A stretch of 64,000 bases of DNA, from assembly GCA_021229015.1 (NCBI GenBank), contig CM037788.1, forward strand, positions 42,165,810 to 42,229,809, in the 5' to 3' direction. The stretch comes from Solen grandis (taxonomy: Eukaryota; Mollusca; Bivalvia; Adapedonta; Solenidae). Under the pieces are notes generated by a model, which did not search any database, had not been told where the DNA came from, and was given only the letters and a program-made list of their open reading frames with translations. The translations under genes were made by a program, and so were the position numbers. The stretch's first letter is position 1, and the number at the start of each line of letters is the position of its first letter. Positions 12,371 through 23,952 of this stretch are shown here, in pieces.

Positions 12371-15235
12371 ATGGACTTCTTTTAGCTTTGACGTCACATG
12401 AACTCATAGGGTGCTGAAAATTCTTTTGTTCAAAAGCGCATACTTTACTCTCGTAACTCTGAAATTTTCATTATTCTGAACAACTGGCATCATGTCAAAA
12501 TCATTGCCCTAAAATGAAAATTAAGAAGTATGCTTATGACGTCACATGACGTCATATGACGTCATGACTCAAAATATATGTAGAAATTGCAAACTGTGTA
12601 AGTTTCAACTTTCTATCTCATCCTGAAGCTCTTCAATCCTAAAATGAAATTTTTGGTCCTATGTTCGAATATTACTTCAGCCGTGCAGAACTTCGGTTTT
12701 TCGGAATTTCGGTAAGCTGGCAGCATATGTACACTTTAGTTTCAAGGTGTACCATCTGTGAAAATTTGAAGAAAATCCGACCATAAATGGCGGCAGTAGA
12801 GCGCGAACACCATTGTTCAATATTTTTAGCTCTGACGTGACATGACATCATAGGGTGCTGAAGATGCTTTTGTTCAAAAGCGCAACTTTACTGCATAACT
12901 CTAAAATCTTCATTTTAAACTGGCATCATGTCGAAATCATTGCCCTAAAATGAAAATTAAGAAGTATGCTAATGACGTCACATGACGACATTTGACGTCA
13001 CGACTCAAACTATATTAAGAAATTCTGCAGAACTGCAAACTGTGTAAGTTTCAACTTTCTATCTCATCCTGAAGCTCTTTAATCCTAAAATGAAATTTTT
13101 GGTCCTATGTTCGAATCTTATTTCAGCCACAGAACTTCGGTCTTTCGGAATTTCAGTTAGCTTACAGGATATGCACACCTTAGTTTCAAGATGTACCATC
13201 TGTGAAAATTTGAAGAAAATCCGACCATAAATGGCGGCTGTAGAGCGTGAACACCATTTTTCACTATTTTTAGCTCTGACGTCATATGACGTCATAGAGT
13301 GCTAAAGATGCTTTTGTTCAAAAGCGCATACTTTACTGTCATAACTCTGAAATATTCATTATTCTGAACAACTGGCATCATGTCGAAATCATTGCCCTAA
13401 AATAAAAATTAAGAAGTATGCTTATGACGTCACATAACGTCATATGACGTCATGACTCAAAATATATGTAGAAATTCTAAAGAACTGCACACTGTGTAAG
13501 TTTCAACTTTCTATCTCATCCTGAAGCTCTTTAATCCTAAAATGAAATTTTCGGTCCTATGTTCGAATCTTATTTCAGCCACAGAACTTCGGTCTTTCGG
13601 AATTTCGGTTAGCTGACAGGATATGCACACCTTAGTTTCAAGATGTACCATCTGTGAAAATTTGAAGGCAATCCGACCATAAATGACGGCTGTAGAGCGC
13701 GAACACCATTTTTCACTATGTTTAGCTGTGACGTCATGTGACGTCATAGGCTGCTGATAATCATTGAAATCAAAATTTCCTCACGTGACTAATAACCCAT
13801 AAAAATTTATCGTCCCAGGACTATTGCAACATATTAAAATAAGCGTTTAGTTAGGAAGAAGAAAAGAATAATAATAATAAAAAAATGACGTTACGTGACG
13901 TCATATGACGTTTATTTTCACATAATTGTTAGACACCCAGAGACCTACTAACCGACAAAATTTCACCTTTCTTTCTCAAATAGGACAGTTTTTATAAGCT
14001 TTTAAAAATTGACGTCCTTGGTTCGAATCTTGGATCCGCCATAGATGCTTGGACTTTTCGAATTTTGAAAAACGGACACCGGTATACATAATAAGAATGT
14101 AATATACACATTCTGTGAAAATTTGATAAAAATCGGCCCATTAATAATGGCTCTGGACCGTGTAAAAACTTTCGTAGTCAATTTCAAGTGTGACGTCATA
14201 TGACGTCATAGGCTTCTGAAAATCATTGAAATCGAAATTTCATCGTCTGAATCATTTGTCTTTAAATTTTTACTGCCCTTCGACAATTTCAACATATAGA
14301 AATACTCTTGTTAATATTAGAAATACATTATCATATAATGACGTCACGTGACGTCATATGACGTTTATTTTCACAAAATGTTTAAGACTCCCAGAGACCT
14401 ATATACTGACCAAATATCACTTTTCTATCTCAAATAGGACCGATTTTATAAGCATTTAAAAATTTACGACCTTGGTTCGAATCTTGAATTCGCTATAGAA
14501 CCATGGACTTTTCGAATTTTGAAAAAGGGACACAGGGATGCACAACTAGAACTTAATATACACATTCTGTGAAAATTTGATGAAAATCGGTTCATAAACA
14601 ATGGCTGTAGACCGCGTACAAACTTTTGTTGCATATTTCAAGTGTGACGTCATATGACGTCATAGGCATATGAAATTCATAGAAATCAAAATTTCAGCGT
14701 TTGAAGCATTTGTCTTTAAATTTTCATTGCCCTTCGACAATTTCAACATATAGAAATATTCTTGTTAATATTAAAATTAAACGTCACATGACGTCATATG
14801 ACATTTATTTTGACAAAATGTTTAAAACTTCTAGAGACCTATATACTGACTAAATATCAATTGTCCATCTTAAATAAAACAGATTTTATAAGCATTTAAA
14901 AATTTACGACCTTGGTTCGAATCTTGGATTCGCTATAGAACCATGGACTTTTCGAATTTTGAAAAACGGACACAGGGATGCACAACTAGAGCCTAACATA
15001 CACATTCTGTGAAAATTTGATGAAAATCGGTCCAGAAATAATGGCTGTAGACCGCGTACAAACTTTTTCACGTGACGTCAAATCCGACGTTATATGACGT
15101 CATATGAATATAAAATTCATTGCATCCGAAAGCTCATGGTTTGAAATATATGCCATAAAATTTTCATTGTTCTGAGTCAATGGCAACACCTCGAAATTAA
15201 CACAAATATAAGAGGAAGAAAAAAAGAATAAGAAG
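12371..15235. repeat. Higher-order block 3: partial B, three B units, three A units
   Basis: B units start near 12537, 12973 and 13427 after a partial B tail; A units start near 13888, 14340 and 14790. At 12537, 12547 and 12557 three TGACGTCA octamers follow one another with a 10-bp step. The block closes with the same gttctgagtcaatgg segment and AAG-rich microsatellite as block 2, so the blocks are copies of one higher-order repeat. Confidence 0.75.
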
Positions 15236-15515
15236 AAGAATAATAAAAAAACAGTACAAACCCAATATGACTTTCTGCCTGTAGGCAGAAAGTCCTAATA
15301 ATAAAAAAACAGTACAAACCCAATATGACTTTCTGCCTGTAGGCAGAAAGTCCTAATAATAATAATAATAATAACTAGATGTCATTCGTGAAAACGAATG
15401 ATAGGACTTTCTGCAAGCTGTGTTAATGCAAAAAGCAGGAGATAGAAGTTTCATGTAATGATTCACCTCTGGTAGTATTTCATGTTCATGCTAAACAATT
15501 GACATTATATTCCGA
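15236..15515. repeat. Terminal module 5 with a doublet of perfect hairpins
   Basis: Two tandem copies of a unit of about 57 bp contain aaacagtacaaacccaat and a hairpin GACTTTCTGCCTGTAGGCAG closing with AAAGTC. They are followed by (AAT)n, ACTAGATGTCATTCGTG, a stem-loop, GGACTTTCTGC and the module 2 tail. The hairpins reuse the GACTTTCTGC terminus of the module itself, as if two ends had been joined head to head. Confidence 0.65.
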
Positions 15516-18500
15516 AATTAGTGCAAATGATAAGAACTTAGCATTAGTCTGTGACGTAACATGATGTTATATGACGTCAGGACATGACTGTAAACTTGAT
15601 TTCTAGTTTAAAGGTCCTATGTTCGAATCTTACTTCAGCCACAATACTTCGGTTTTTCGGAATTAAGGTTAGCTGACAAAATATTCACACCTTAGTTTCA
15701 AGATGTACCATCTGTAAAAATTTGAAGAAAGTCTGATCACAAATGGCGGCTGTAGAGCGCAAATACCATTTTTCACTATTTTTAGCTCTGACGTCAGGTG
15801 ACGTCATAGGGTGCTGAAAATGCTGTTGCTCAAAAGCGCATACTTTACTGCAATAACTCTGAAATTTTCATTATTCTGAACAACTGGCATCATGTCGAAA
15901 TCATTGCCCCAAATTAAAATTAAATGGTATGCTTATGACGTCCTATGACGTCACGATTCAAAATATTTGTAGAAATGCTGCAGAACTGCAAACTGTGTAA
16001 GTTTCAACTTTCTATCTCATCCTGAAGCTCTTCAATCCTAAAATGAAATTTTTGGTCCTATGTAAGAATCTTATTTCAGCCACAGAACTTCGGTCTTTCG
16101 GAATTTCGGTTAGCTGGCAGGATATGCACACCTTAGTTTCAAGGTGTACCATCTGTGAAAATTTGAAGAAAATCCGAAAATAAATGACGGCTGTAGAGCG
16201 CGAACACCATTTTTCACTATTTTTAGCTCTGACATCACATGACGTCATAGGGTGCTGAAAATTTTTTTGCTCAAAAGAGTATATTTTACTGTCATAACTC
16301 TGAAATTTTCTTTATTCTGAACAACTGGCATCATGTCGAAATCATTGCCCTAAAATAAAAATTAAGAAGTATGCTTATGACGTCACATGACGTCACGACT
16401 CAAAATATATGTAGAAATTCTGCAGAACTGCAAACTGTGTAAGTTTCAACTTTCTATCTCATTCTGAAGCTCTTTAATCCTAAAATGAAATTTTCGGTCC
16501 TATGTTCGAATCTTATTTAAGCCACAGAACTTCGGTCTTTCGGAATTTCGGTTAGCTGACAGGATATACACATCTTAGTTTCAAGATATACCATCTGTGA
16601 AAATTTGAAGAAAATTCGACCATAAATGGCGGCTGTAGAGCGTGAACGCCATTTTTCACTATTTTTAGCTCTGACGTCATCTGACGTCATAGGGTGCTGA
16701 AGATGCTTTTTTTCAAAAGCGCATCCATTTCTGTCATAACTCTGAAATTTTCATTATTCTGAACAACTGGCATCATGTCGAAATCATTTCCTTTAAATGA
16801 AAATTAAGATGAATGCTTATGACGTCACATGACGTCATATGACGTCACGACTCAAAATATATGTAGAAATTCTGCAGAACTGCAAACTGTCTAAGTTTCA
16901 ACTTTCTATCTCATCCTGAAGCTCTTTAATCCTAAAATGAAATTTTCGGTCCTATGTTCGAATCTTATTTCAGCCACAGAACTTCGGTCTTTCGGAATTT
17001 CGGTTAGCTGACAGGATATGTACACCTAAGTTTCAAGATGTACCATCTGTGAAAATTTGAAGAAAATCCGACCATAAATGACGGCTGTAGAGCGCTAACA
17101 CCATTTTTCACTATTTTTAGCTGTGATGTCATGTGACGTCAAAGGGTGCTGACAATCATTGAAATCAAAATTTCCTCACGTGACTAATAACCCATAAAAA
17201 TTTCATCGTCCTAGGACTATTGCAATATATAAAAATAAGCGTTTAGTTAGGAAGAAGAAAAGAATAATGATAATAAAAAGATGACGTCACGTGACGTCAT
17301 ATGACGTTTATTTTCACATAATTGTTAAGACACTCAGAGACCTACTAACTGACAAAATTTCAACTTTCTATCTCAAATAGGACAGTTTTTATAAGCATTT
17401 AAAAAGTGACGTCCTTGGTTCGAATCTTGGATCCGCCATAGATGCTTGGACTTTTCGAATTTTGAAAAACCGGACACCGGCATACACAATAAGAACGTAA
17501 TATACACATTCTGTGAAAATTTGATGAAAATCGGCCCATTAATAATGGCTGTAGACCGCGTACAAACTTTCGTAGTCAATTTCAAATGTGACGTCATATG
17601 ACGTCATAGGCTTCTGAAAATCATTGAAATCGAAATTTCAGCGTCTGATTCAATTGTCATTAAATTTTCATTGCCCTTCGACAATTTCAATATATAGAAA
17701 TACTCTTGTTAATATTAGAAATACATTAACATATGACATTTATTTTCACAAAATGTTTAAGACTCTTAGAGACCTATATACTGACCAAATATCACTTTTC
17801 TATCTCAAATAGGACCGATTTTATAAGCATTTAAAAATTTACGACCTTGGTTCGAATCTTGGAATCGCTATAGAACCATGGACTTTTCGAATTTTGATAA
17901 ACGGACAACGAGATGCACAACTAGAACTTAATATACACATTCTGTGAAAATTTGATGAAAATCGGCCCATTAATAATGGCTCTGGACCGTGTACAAACTT
18001 TCGTAGTCAATTTCAAATGTGACGTCATATGACGTCATAGGCTTCTGAAAATCTTTGAAATCGAAATTTCAGCATCTGAAGCATGCGGCATTAATTTTTC
18101 ATTGCCCTTCGAAAATTTCAAGATATAGAAATAATCTTGTTAGAATTAGAATTTCATTATCATATAATGACGTCACGTGACGTCATATGACATTTATTTT
18201 CACAAAATGTTTAAAACTCCCAGAGACCTATATACTGACCCAATATCATCTTTCTATCTCAAATAGGACCGATTTTATAAGAATTTGAAAATTTACGACC
18301 TTGGTTCGAATCTTGGAATCGCTATAGAACCTTGGACTTTTGGAATTTTGAAAAACGGACACCGGGATGCACAACTAGAACTTAATATACACATTCTGTG
18401 AAAATTTCATGAAAATCGGTTCATAAACAATGGCTGTAGACCGCGTACAAACTTTTGTTGCATATTTCCAGTGTGACGTCATATGACGTCATAGGCCTAT

Positions 18501-19075
18501 GAAAATCATAGAAATCAAAATTTCAGCGTTTGAAGCATGTGTCTTTAAATTTTCATTGCCTTTCGACAATTTCAACAAATAGAAATATTCTTGTTAATAT
18601 TAGAAATACATTATCATATAATGACGTCACGTGACGTCATATGACATATATTTTCACAAAATGTTTAAAACTTCTAGAGACCTATATACTGACTAAATAT
18701 CAGCTTTCTATCTTAAATAGGACAGATTTTATAAGCATTTAAAAATTTACGACCTTGGTTCGAATCTTGGATTCGCTAAAGAACCTTGGACTTTTCGAAT
18801 TTTGAAAAACGGACACCGGGATGCACAACTAGAACTTAATATACACAATCTGTAAAAATTTGATGAAAATCGGTTCACAAACAATGGCTGTAGACCGCGT
18901 ACAAACTTTTGTAGCATATTTCAAATGTGACGTCATATGACGTCATAGGCATATGAAAATCATAGAAATCAAAATTTCCTCACGTGACTAATAAGTCATA
19001 AAAGTTTCATCGTCCTAGGAGTATTGCAACATAGAAAAATAAGCGTTTAGTTAGGAAGAAAAAAAGAATAATAAT
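15516..19075. repeat. Higher-order block 4: four B units then four A units
   Basis: B units start near 15550 (partial), 15937, 16377 and 16818; A units start near 17281, 17740, 18166 and 18622. Triple TGACGTCA runs with 10-bp steps occur near 16819-16846. One A unit (17740) has lost its TGACGTCA cluster at the start. The last A unit switches to a B-type tail (cctcacgtgactaataa...) before the microsatellite. Confidence 0.75.
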
Positions 19076-19262
19076 AATAAGAAGAAGAAGAATAAACAGT
19101 ACAAACCCAATAGGACTTTCTGCTTTAGGCAGAAAGTCCTAATAATAAACAGAACAAACCCAATAGGACTTTCTGCTTTAGGCAGAAAGTCCTAATAATA
19201 AAAAAAACAGTACAAACCCAATAGGACTTTCTGCCGAAAGGGTAGAAAGACCTAATAAGAAT
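19076..19262. repeat. Hairpin minisatellite closing the array
   Basis: Three tandem copies of a unit of about 53-58 bp: aaacagtacaaacccaatag, then GGACTTTCTGCTTTAGGCAG with closing AAAGTCC. Each can fold into an 11-12-bp stem; the third is imperfect (ctgccgaaagggtagaaag). It is the same unit as the doublet at 15246-15356 and marks the right edge of the CRE array. Confidence 0.7.
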
Positions 19263-19409
19263 AAACATAATTAACCCTATATGTTTTCCGCAGGTTGCAG
19301 AAAGCTGTAAATATAGGAATTTGCATGGAACGCCAAAATATAGGATAAACAAGTTACTGATGAGTACAAGCAACATACAAGTCCCAACCAATGTGGTACA
19401 TAACCTCCC

Positions 19410-19610
19410 TATTGCTATCAATTGACATACAAGCTTTCAATAACCCAGATCGTATATTATTTTTTGTATCGAAGGATCCATTGCCTCAAAGCCATATTGT
19501 GACTATTTCGGATATAGTCACAATACTGCTTTGAGGCAATAGATCCCTCGATAATAAAAAAAATTTACTAGCTGGGTTATTGAAAGCTTGTATGTCAATT
19601 GATAGCAATA
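19410..19610. mobile_element. Foldback MITE, 201 bp
   Basis: The outer 39 bp of each arm (TATTGCTATCAATTGACATA...) match perfectly. The arms continue inward with mismatches through tgcctcaaagc and GTGACTAT to a centre near 19512. The outermost TA on both sides fits a TA target duplication, suggesting a Tc1/mariner-type MITE. The whole element can form one long stem. Confidence 0.75.
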
Positions 19611-20800
19611 TCCATTACTATAGCAACCAAAATTTTGATTGGAGAAAAAACAAGAGCTGTCTGATGACATCACACTCAACTATTCAAACTGCTGGTAAAT
19701 ATAGTGTAATCCATTAAGTGGAGATAATGACAATGTTAAACATATTTTTTTTATATACAATTTTCTAAGTCCAAAACGGGTCACAATACTTTAGAAATAC
19801 TTGGAAGTTCCGGTTCATCTTTCTACTTGTTGGTTTATAAAAATGATAGATGCATGTGTAAAGTTTGAGGGACATACATTGAATAATAGCAATATAATGC
19901 CAATGTTAAACAAAACTTTATCATTTTTAAGTTAAAAAGGGGCATAATTCTGTAAATTTTTAACCCAAAATATAGGAATTTATAGGACTTTGGGGCCATT
20001 TACAGGAAAATATAGGATGGCAGTCAAAAAATAGGAATTTATAGGAAAATATATGAGAGTGAACGCCCTGTAAAAGTAATAGAACTTCAATCTTATACTA
20101 TTTCAAGATAAACTACAAATGAACAGCACATTACAATTAGTGCAAAAATCTGATACAGAACAATGACAGGTTCCTTTACAAAACACAGCGAGATACGGTT
20201 TTCTAACAAAGCCAATCAATCTCTCTCAAAGTATGAAAAAAATGAAAAAATATTTCATATCATAATTTCCCCTTAACAATTAGCTGTCAAACAATAATTG
20301 TTTGGAAGCAATGAGTAAGAGCAAAGCGCTATGTATAATTGGCTTGTCAATATATAATGACAAGCAATTGGTACTGTTAATTAGTACAACCTATGACAGG
20401 CCATGATGAGCTATGACCCGAAATTACACATAAACACACACTTAATTGATGCTGAAAAAGTACCTGTTCCTTATCAACAGGTCATCTACTCAATCAATTA
20501 ATTACAAATACAATAAATAATTCAGAACAAATTGATTCAAAGGCTTGAATGGGTGGGTGGTTAATGGAATTTAAAAATAGGAATGGTAGTTTGATTGTTT
20601 GAACAACATTTTATGCCGCATTAAACTATGTTGTTCCAGAAAAAATGTTTCAGTTTTTTGTTTTAATGCCTGAAAGAAAGTGTTGCAGATGGATAGATTT
20701 CAAGTCATACCAATGGAAAAAAATACTGGTTATGGTGATTTAAGGGACTTAAATATAGTATTGAACAGTATAACCATAAATTATCTGTATAAATAAGTTA
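19611..20800. other. Gene-free region with TATAGGAA-rich patch
   Basis: No coding pattern is visible. Between 19970 and 20060 the motif ataggaattt / atatagga repeats several times and ends in gagtgaacgcc. A matching tataggaatttgcatggaacgcc lies at about 19314-19336. The two may be the ends of one decayed element, with the foldback inserted between them. Confidence 0.4.
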
Positions 20801-20805
20801 CATGT

Positions 20806-21280
20806 ATTATTTTACCGCTTAGAATTAAGACTGGTCATTATATAAACGAACGGGTAGAAGACCATTTGTGTTTATTTTGTAAAAACGGTGATATTGAAAT
20901 AGAGATTCATTTTAAACTTGAATGTGATAGATTTAAACATATAAGAGATTATATTTTCAAAGATGTTATATGTACTCCTTCATTTACTTAAAGTCTGTTG
21001 CTGAGAAGATAGCCATCTTTTTAGACAAACATACAAGAAAAACTTTTTTAAACGAATTCTCAAATATTATTATGTATGTATTAATTCAATTCGAAAATCA
21101 GTGTCCATCTTTCATATTTACATGTAATATTTTCTGTTGAATTTTTTATGTTTGTATGTTCCAATAGTGACTTATAGGCCCATGGTGCCGGGTGTTTGAA
21201 TTGCTTTTTTTCATCAATATGTATATTGTATAACACATGTCAATTTTATAAAACATTTACTTACTTACTTACTGTATCAT
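20806..21280 (+). pseudogene. 3' end of a LINE (non-LTR retrotransposon), 5'-truncated
   Basis: The frame beginning near 20812 reads LPLRIKTGHYINERVEDHLC, followed by LFCKNG and IHFKLEC. This is the C-x-x-C ... H-F-x-x-x-C pattern known from the C-terminal tail of many CR1/L2/Jockey-group LINE reverse transcriptases. A stop is met at about 20988, and a +1 shift lets a KIAIFLDKHTRKTF-like tail continue. The 3' region contains cttataggcccatggtgccg and a (TTAC)n tail at 21257-21273, as LINE 3' tails often do. The endonuclease and reverse transcriptase domains are absent. It is a dead, 5'-truncated copy; clade assignment is inference. Confidence 0.65.
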
Positions 21281-21443
21281 TTCAATGTATCATTTCAATG
21301 TTCACTAATTTCACAAATTGCACTCATAATTGCCCAAACTGTAAGAATCCGAACTTTGGAACCTCTGGTCTTACTTAGCCCTGAGTATAACCCTTTACAT
21401 CATGAATATTTATGTACACAGTATCATATATATGGTGTAGAAT

Positions 21444-21740
21444 ATGAGCTACAAATCACTACAGCTGTTTGATCTGGGTCTGCCTTGTTGCCAGTGTGTC
21501 AAATTGTGTCTAGATGAGGTAAACCCTTACACTTATGTTGGCATGTATATTGGGACTGCCTTTGCAACCAGTGCAGGCCAAGATCAGCCTGCACATTTGT
21601 GCAGTCTGATCATGGTGTGCAATGTTCTCTATTCAGTCAATAAATTTTCAGCAAGCACCCCTATAGACAACAAATGGTAGTGTCTAAAATTAAGAAAGGA
21701 CAAGTCTAAATAAGAAATTAAGAATGGTAAGGGTCAAGTA
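21444..21740 (+). repeat. Dispersed bivalve-type repeat around GATCAGCCTGCAC
   Basis: The segment tttgcaaccagtgcaggcca, cagcctgcacatttgtgcag, tctgatcatgg and aggacaagtctaaataagaa matches, from memory, a very common dispersed repeat of clam and mussel genomes and transcripts. The open frame that crosses it (21444-21680) has no gene-like context. No TIR or tRNA-like head is obvious, so I do not assign a class. Confidence 0.45.
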
Positions 21741-21891
21741 TAAGCACTCATGAACCTAACTTACTATTAGTCTAAGTTCAAAGTATATAATTATAAATCA
21801 TTTACCTGTACCTCCTAATATATACAGATAGTTAAAATGAAGACCACTTCACTATTCCAACCACTTTTTTCCAGAATCTTGCTGAAATCTT

Positions 21892-22023
21892 TTAAGGTAA
21901 TCCATCCATCATTAAATTATGATCATGGTCATAACTCCAAGTCAATGGATGTTTGCATCTGCACTTAAGTCTTTTATGTGAAAGACCAAGATTATAATTT
22001 AAATGATGGCTGAATTACCTTAA
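21892..22023. mobile_element. TTAA-flanked MITE, 132 bp
   Basis: The ends are TTAAGGTAATCCATCCATCA and, inverted, TTAAGGTAATTCAGCCATCA; inverted similarity continues to taaattat. TTAA at both tips fits a TTAA target duplication, as in piggyBac or Kolobok elements. A solo fragment of the same end (cttaaggtaatccatccatc) occurs at 32957-32977. Confidence 0.65.
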
Positions 22024-23940
22024 CAGTCTGCCTCATTTAGACCAGTTGAGTGTGATCCAAAGGGAGGGTCTATTGAGATTTCACTCTCAGGAAGTATAGA
22101 TTCAAGTCTTTGTTTTTTTCTTAAATTACCAAAGATGATTGATGGGCTTTGATTAAATGTGAAGAAATTGCCTATTATAAGCACATTGTATTACTTAGAA
22201 CTTGTATGGTTTTTAGGAATCGGTACGATATCCTTGTGTAACCTTCGGAAATATTAGCATAATCAAATGGAATCAGGTTGCTAAATTGATACAGGTTTTT
22301 CCCTCCACTAATTTCCTGTCTGAAAATTAATGTTATATAGTCTCAACCAGATTTTCAGTGCCTGAGTCAATGCCAGCTTGATCTGATTTTGATACAGGCA
22401 TCGAAGATGTTCCTTGTGCAATCAATTCTCTCTCTTTCACTCATTCTTTCTGTCTGTGCATAATCAAAGCTTTATCACAGAATGGCAAAATGTAGTTTAT
22501 ACTGCAATATATCATCATCTGACACTTAAAAATGTTTATTAATTCAACATATCAATAGTAATAATTTTGATTATTTCGCATACTAGAACTGACATGATTA
22601 TAAACATCAATATTTCTGCTGTTTTAATGTTATAATTGACCTTGAGAACTGACATGTCAGGGTGACTCAATGAAGTTGCATAATGCAATTTATGACAGAT
22701 CTATTTATAGAGGGTGATATTGATAAAATGGCTTCATATTAAACATTATGACATGCAATAAAGTGTGTTCTTTTCTACAGGAATTATCCTAATTCACCAA
22801 CCTGCCTAATTCAATGTGACAAAGTGTGTTAATTAGTGAAACACTGGTTTTAAATCCCCTGGGAGCCAAAACTCTGGATATTCATAACTCAAGTTGAACT
22901 ATCCAAATGTTTGTTAAACTACTCAGGAGTTGATTCATAAATTACAATTTTAAAGAGAAGATGTTTTTTAAACCAACAACAAAATTCAATAACCTCGAGG
23001 GTTACTATGGCAAAAAGTACTGGATAATTCTGCATGGGATTCTTGAAACAGTAGATATATAAAAGCCGGGTTATTAGAAAATCATTAAATTTTATGATAT
23101 TGACAGTTGAGCAAAATGTCTATGAGGAAAGTTAGACATCAAAGATTAGTGCATTGCAATTGAACAACAAAATATATATTTTTACGTTGTTAGACTAAGT
23201 GATTGTATGACTCCTATAGGGGTTTCAATCTCTCAGCTCAGTGGTTGGCCAGACATATTATTGGCTTTTTTCTTTGTCTTAAACTTTAAAAATACTTAAC
23301 AGAAATGGTATGAAAATTGCAAGGGTCTGCACTTTGTCAGTGTAAATTATGAGAAAAGTAGCACCAGTCATCCTTACCAGAAAAATGTTGTGGTAGCAAT
23401 GTCCTTATAATATAAATCTCCTGCTTTATGCAAATGTGAGGTTAAAATCACTTACATACTTAAAGGAATAACCAACAAAATCGCTCCTCTATTAAAAAAT
23501 ATATTAGAGAATAAAATAAGATTGATATATATACTATATTCATTTATTTAGTCTGAACTGGAAACATGCCATTAATAGTAAATACATAAAACACCATTAT
23601 ACTTTTTTTCTTTTCTTTTTTTTGGCAACTGGCCTTATTAATCATTCAGAACTATAAAAAAAGAGTAAATGAATGTGGAATCATTTATTATCTTGACTGA
23701 CTGCTTAATGATTCCGGTTTTCAGTTTTCAATCATCTCTAATGGGTCGGGGTGTCAGATTCTTACAAACATGCATTCAGATGCAATGCAACTCGAGAGCA
23801 ATGTGGACCAAAGTACCAAAGATCATTGACATGTGGTAATGGCTGAAGACAATGGACACAAGACCACATGAGGGATGAGACTTATAGACAGTGCTGTTTT
23901 ACAAGCCATGTCATCAATGTTTCTATAGGAACTAAATCCT
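22024..23940. other. No gene or repeat recognised
   Basis: Unique-looking AT-rich sequence with short T runs (about 23608-23623). I saw no coding pattern, transposon end or tandem structure. Confidence 0.5.
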
Positions 23941-23952
23941 AAAATATAAATA

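Noticed and set aside
7000..19000. Regular spacing suggested a CRISPR-like array
   Set aside because: The units are long, diverged and contiguous. There are no short identical repeats with unique spacers, and the DNA is eukaryotic.
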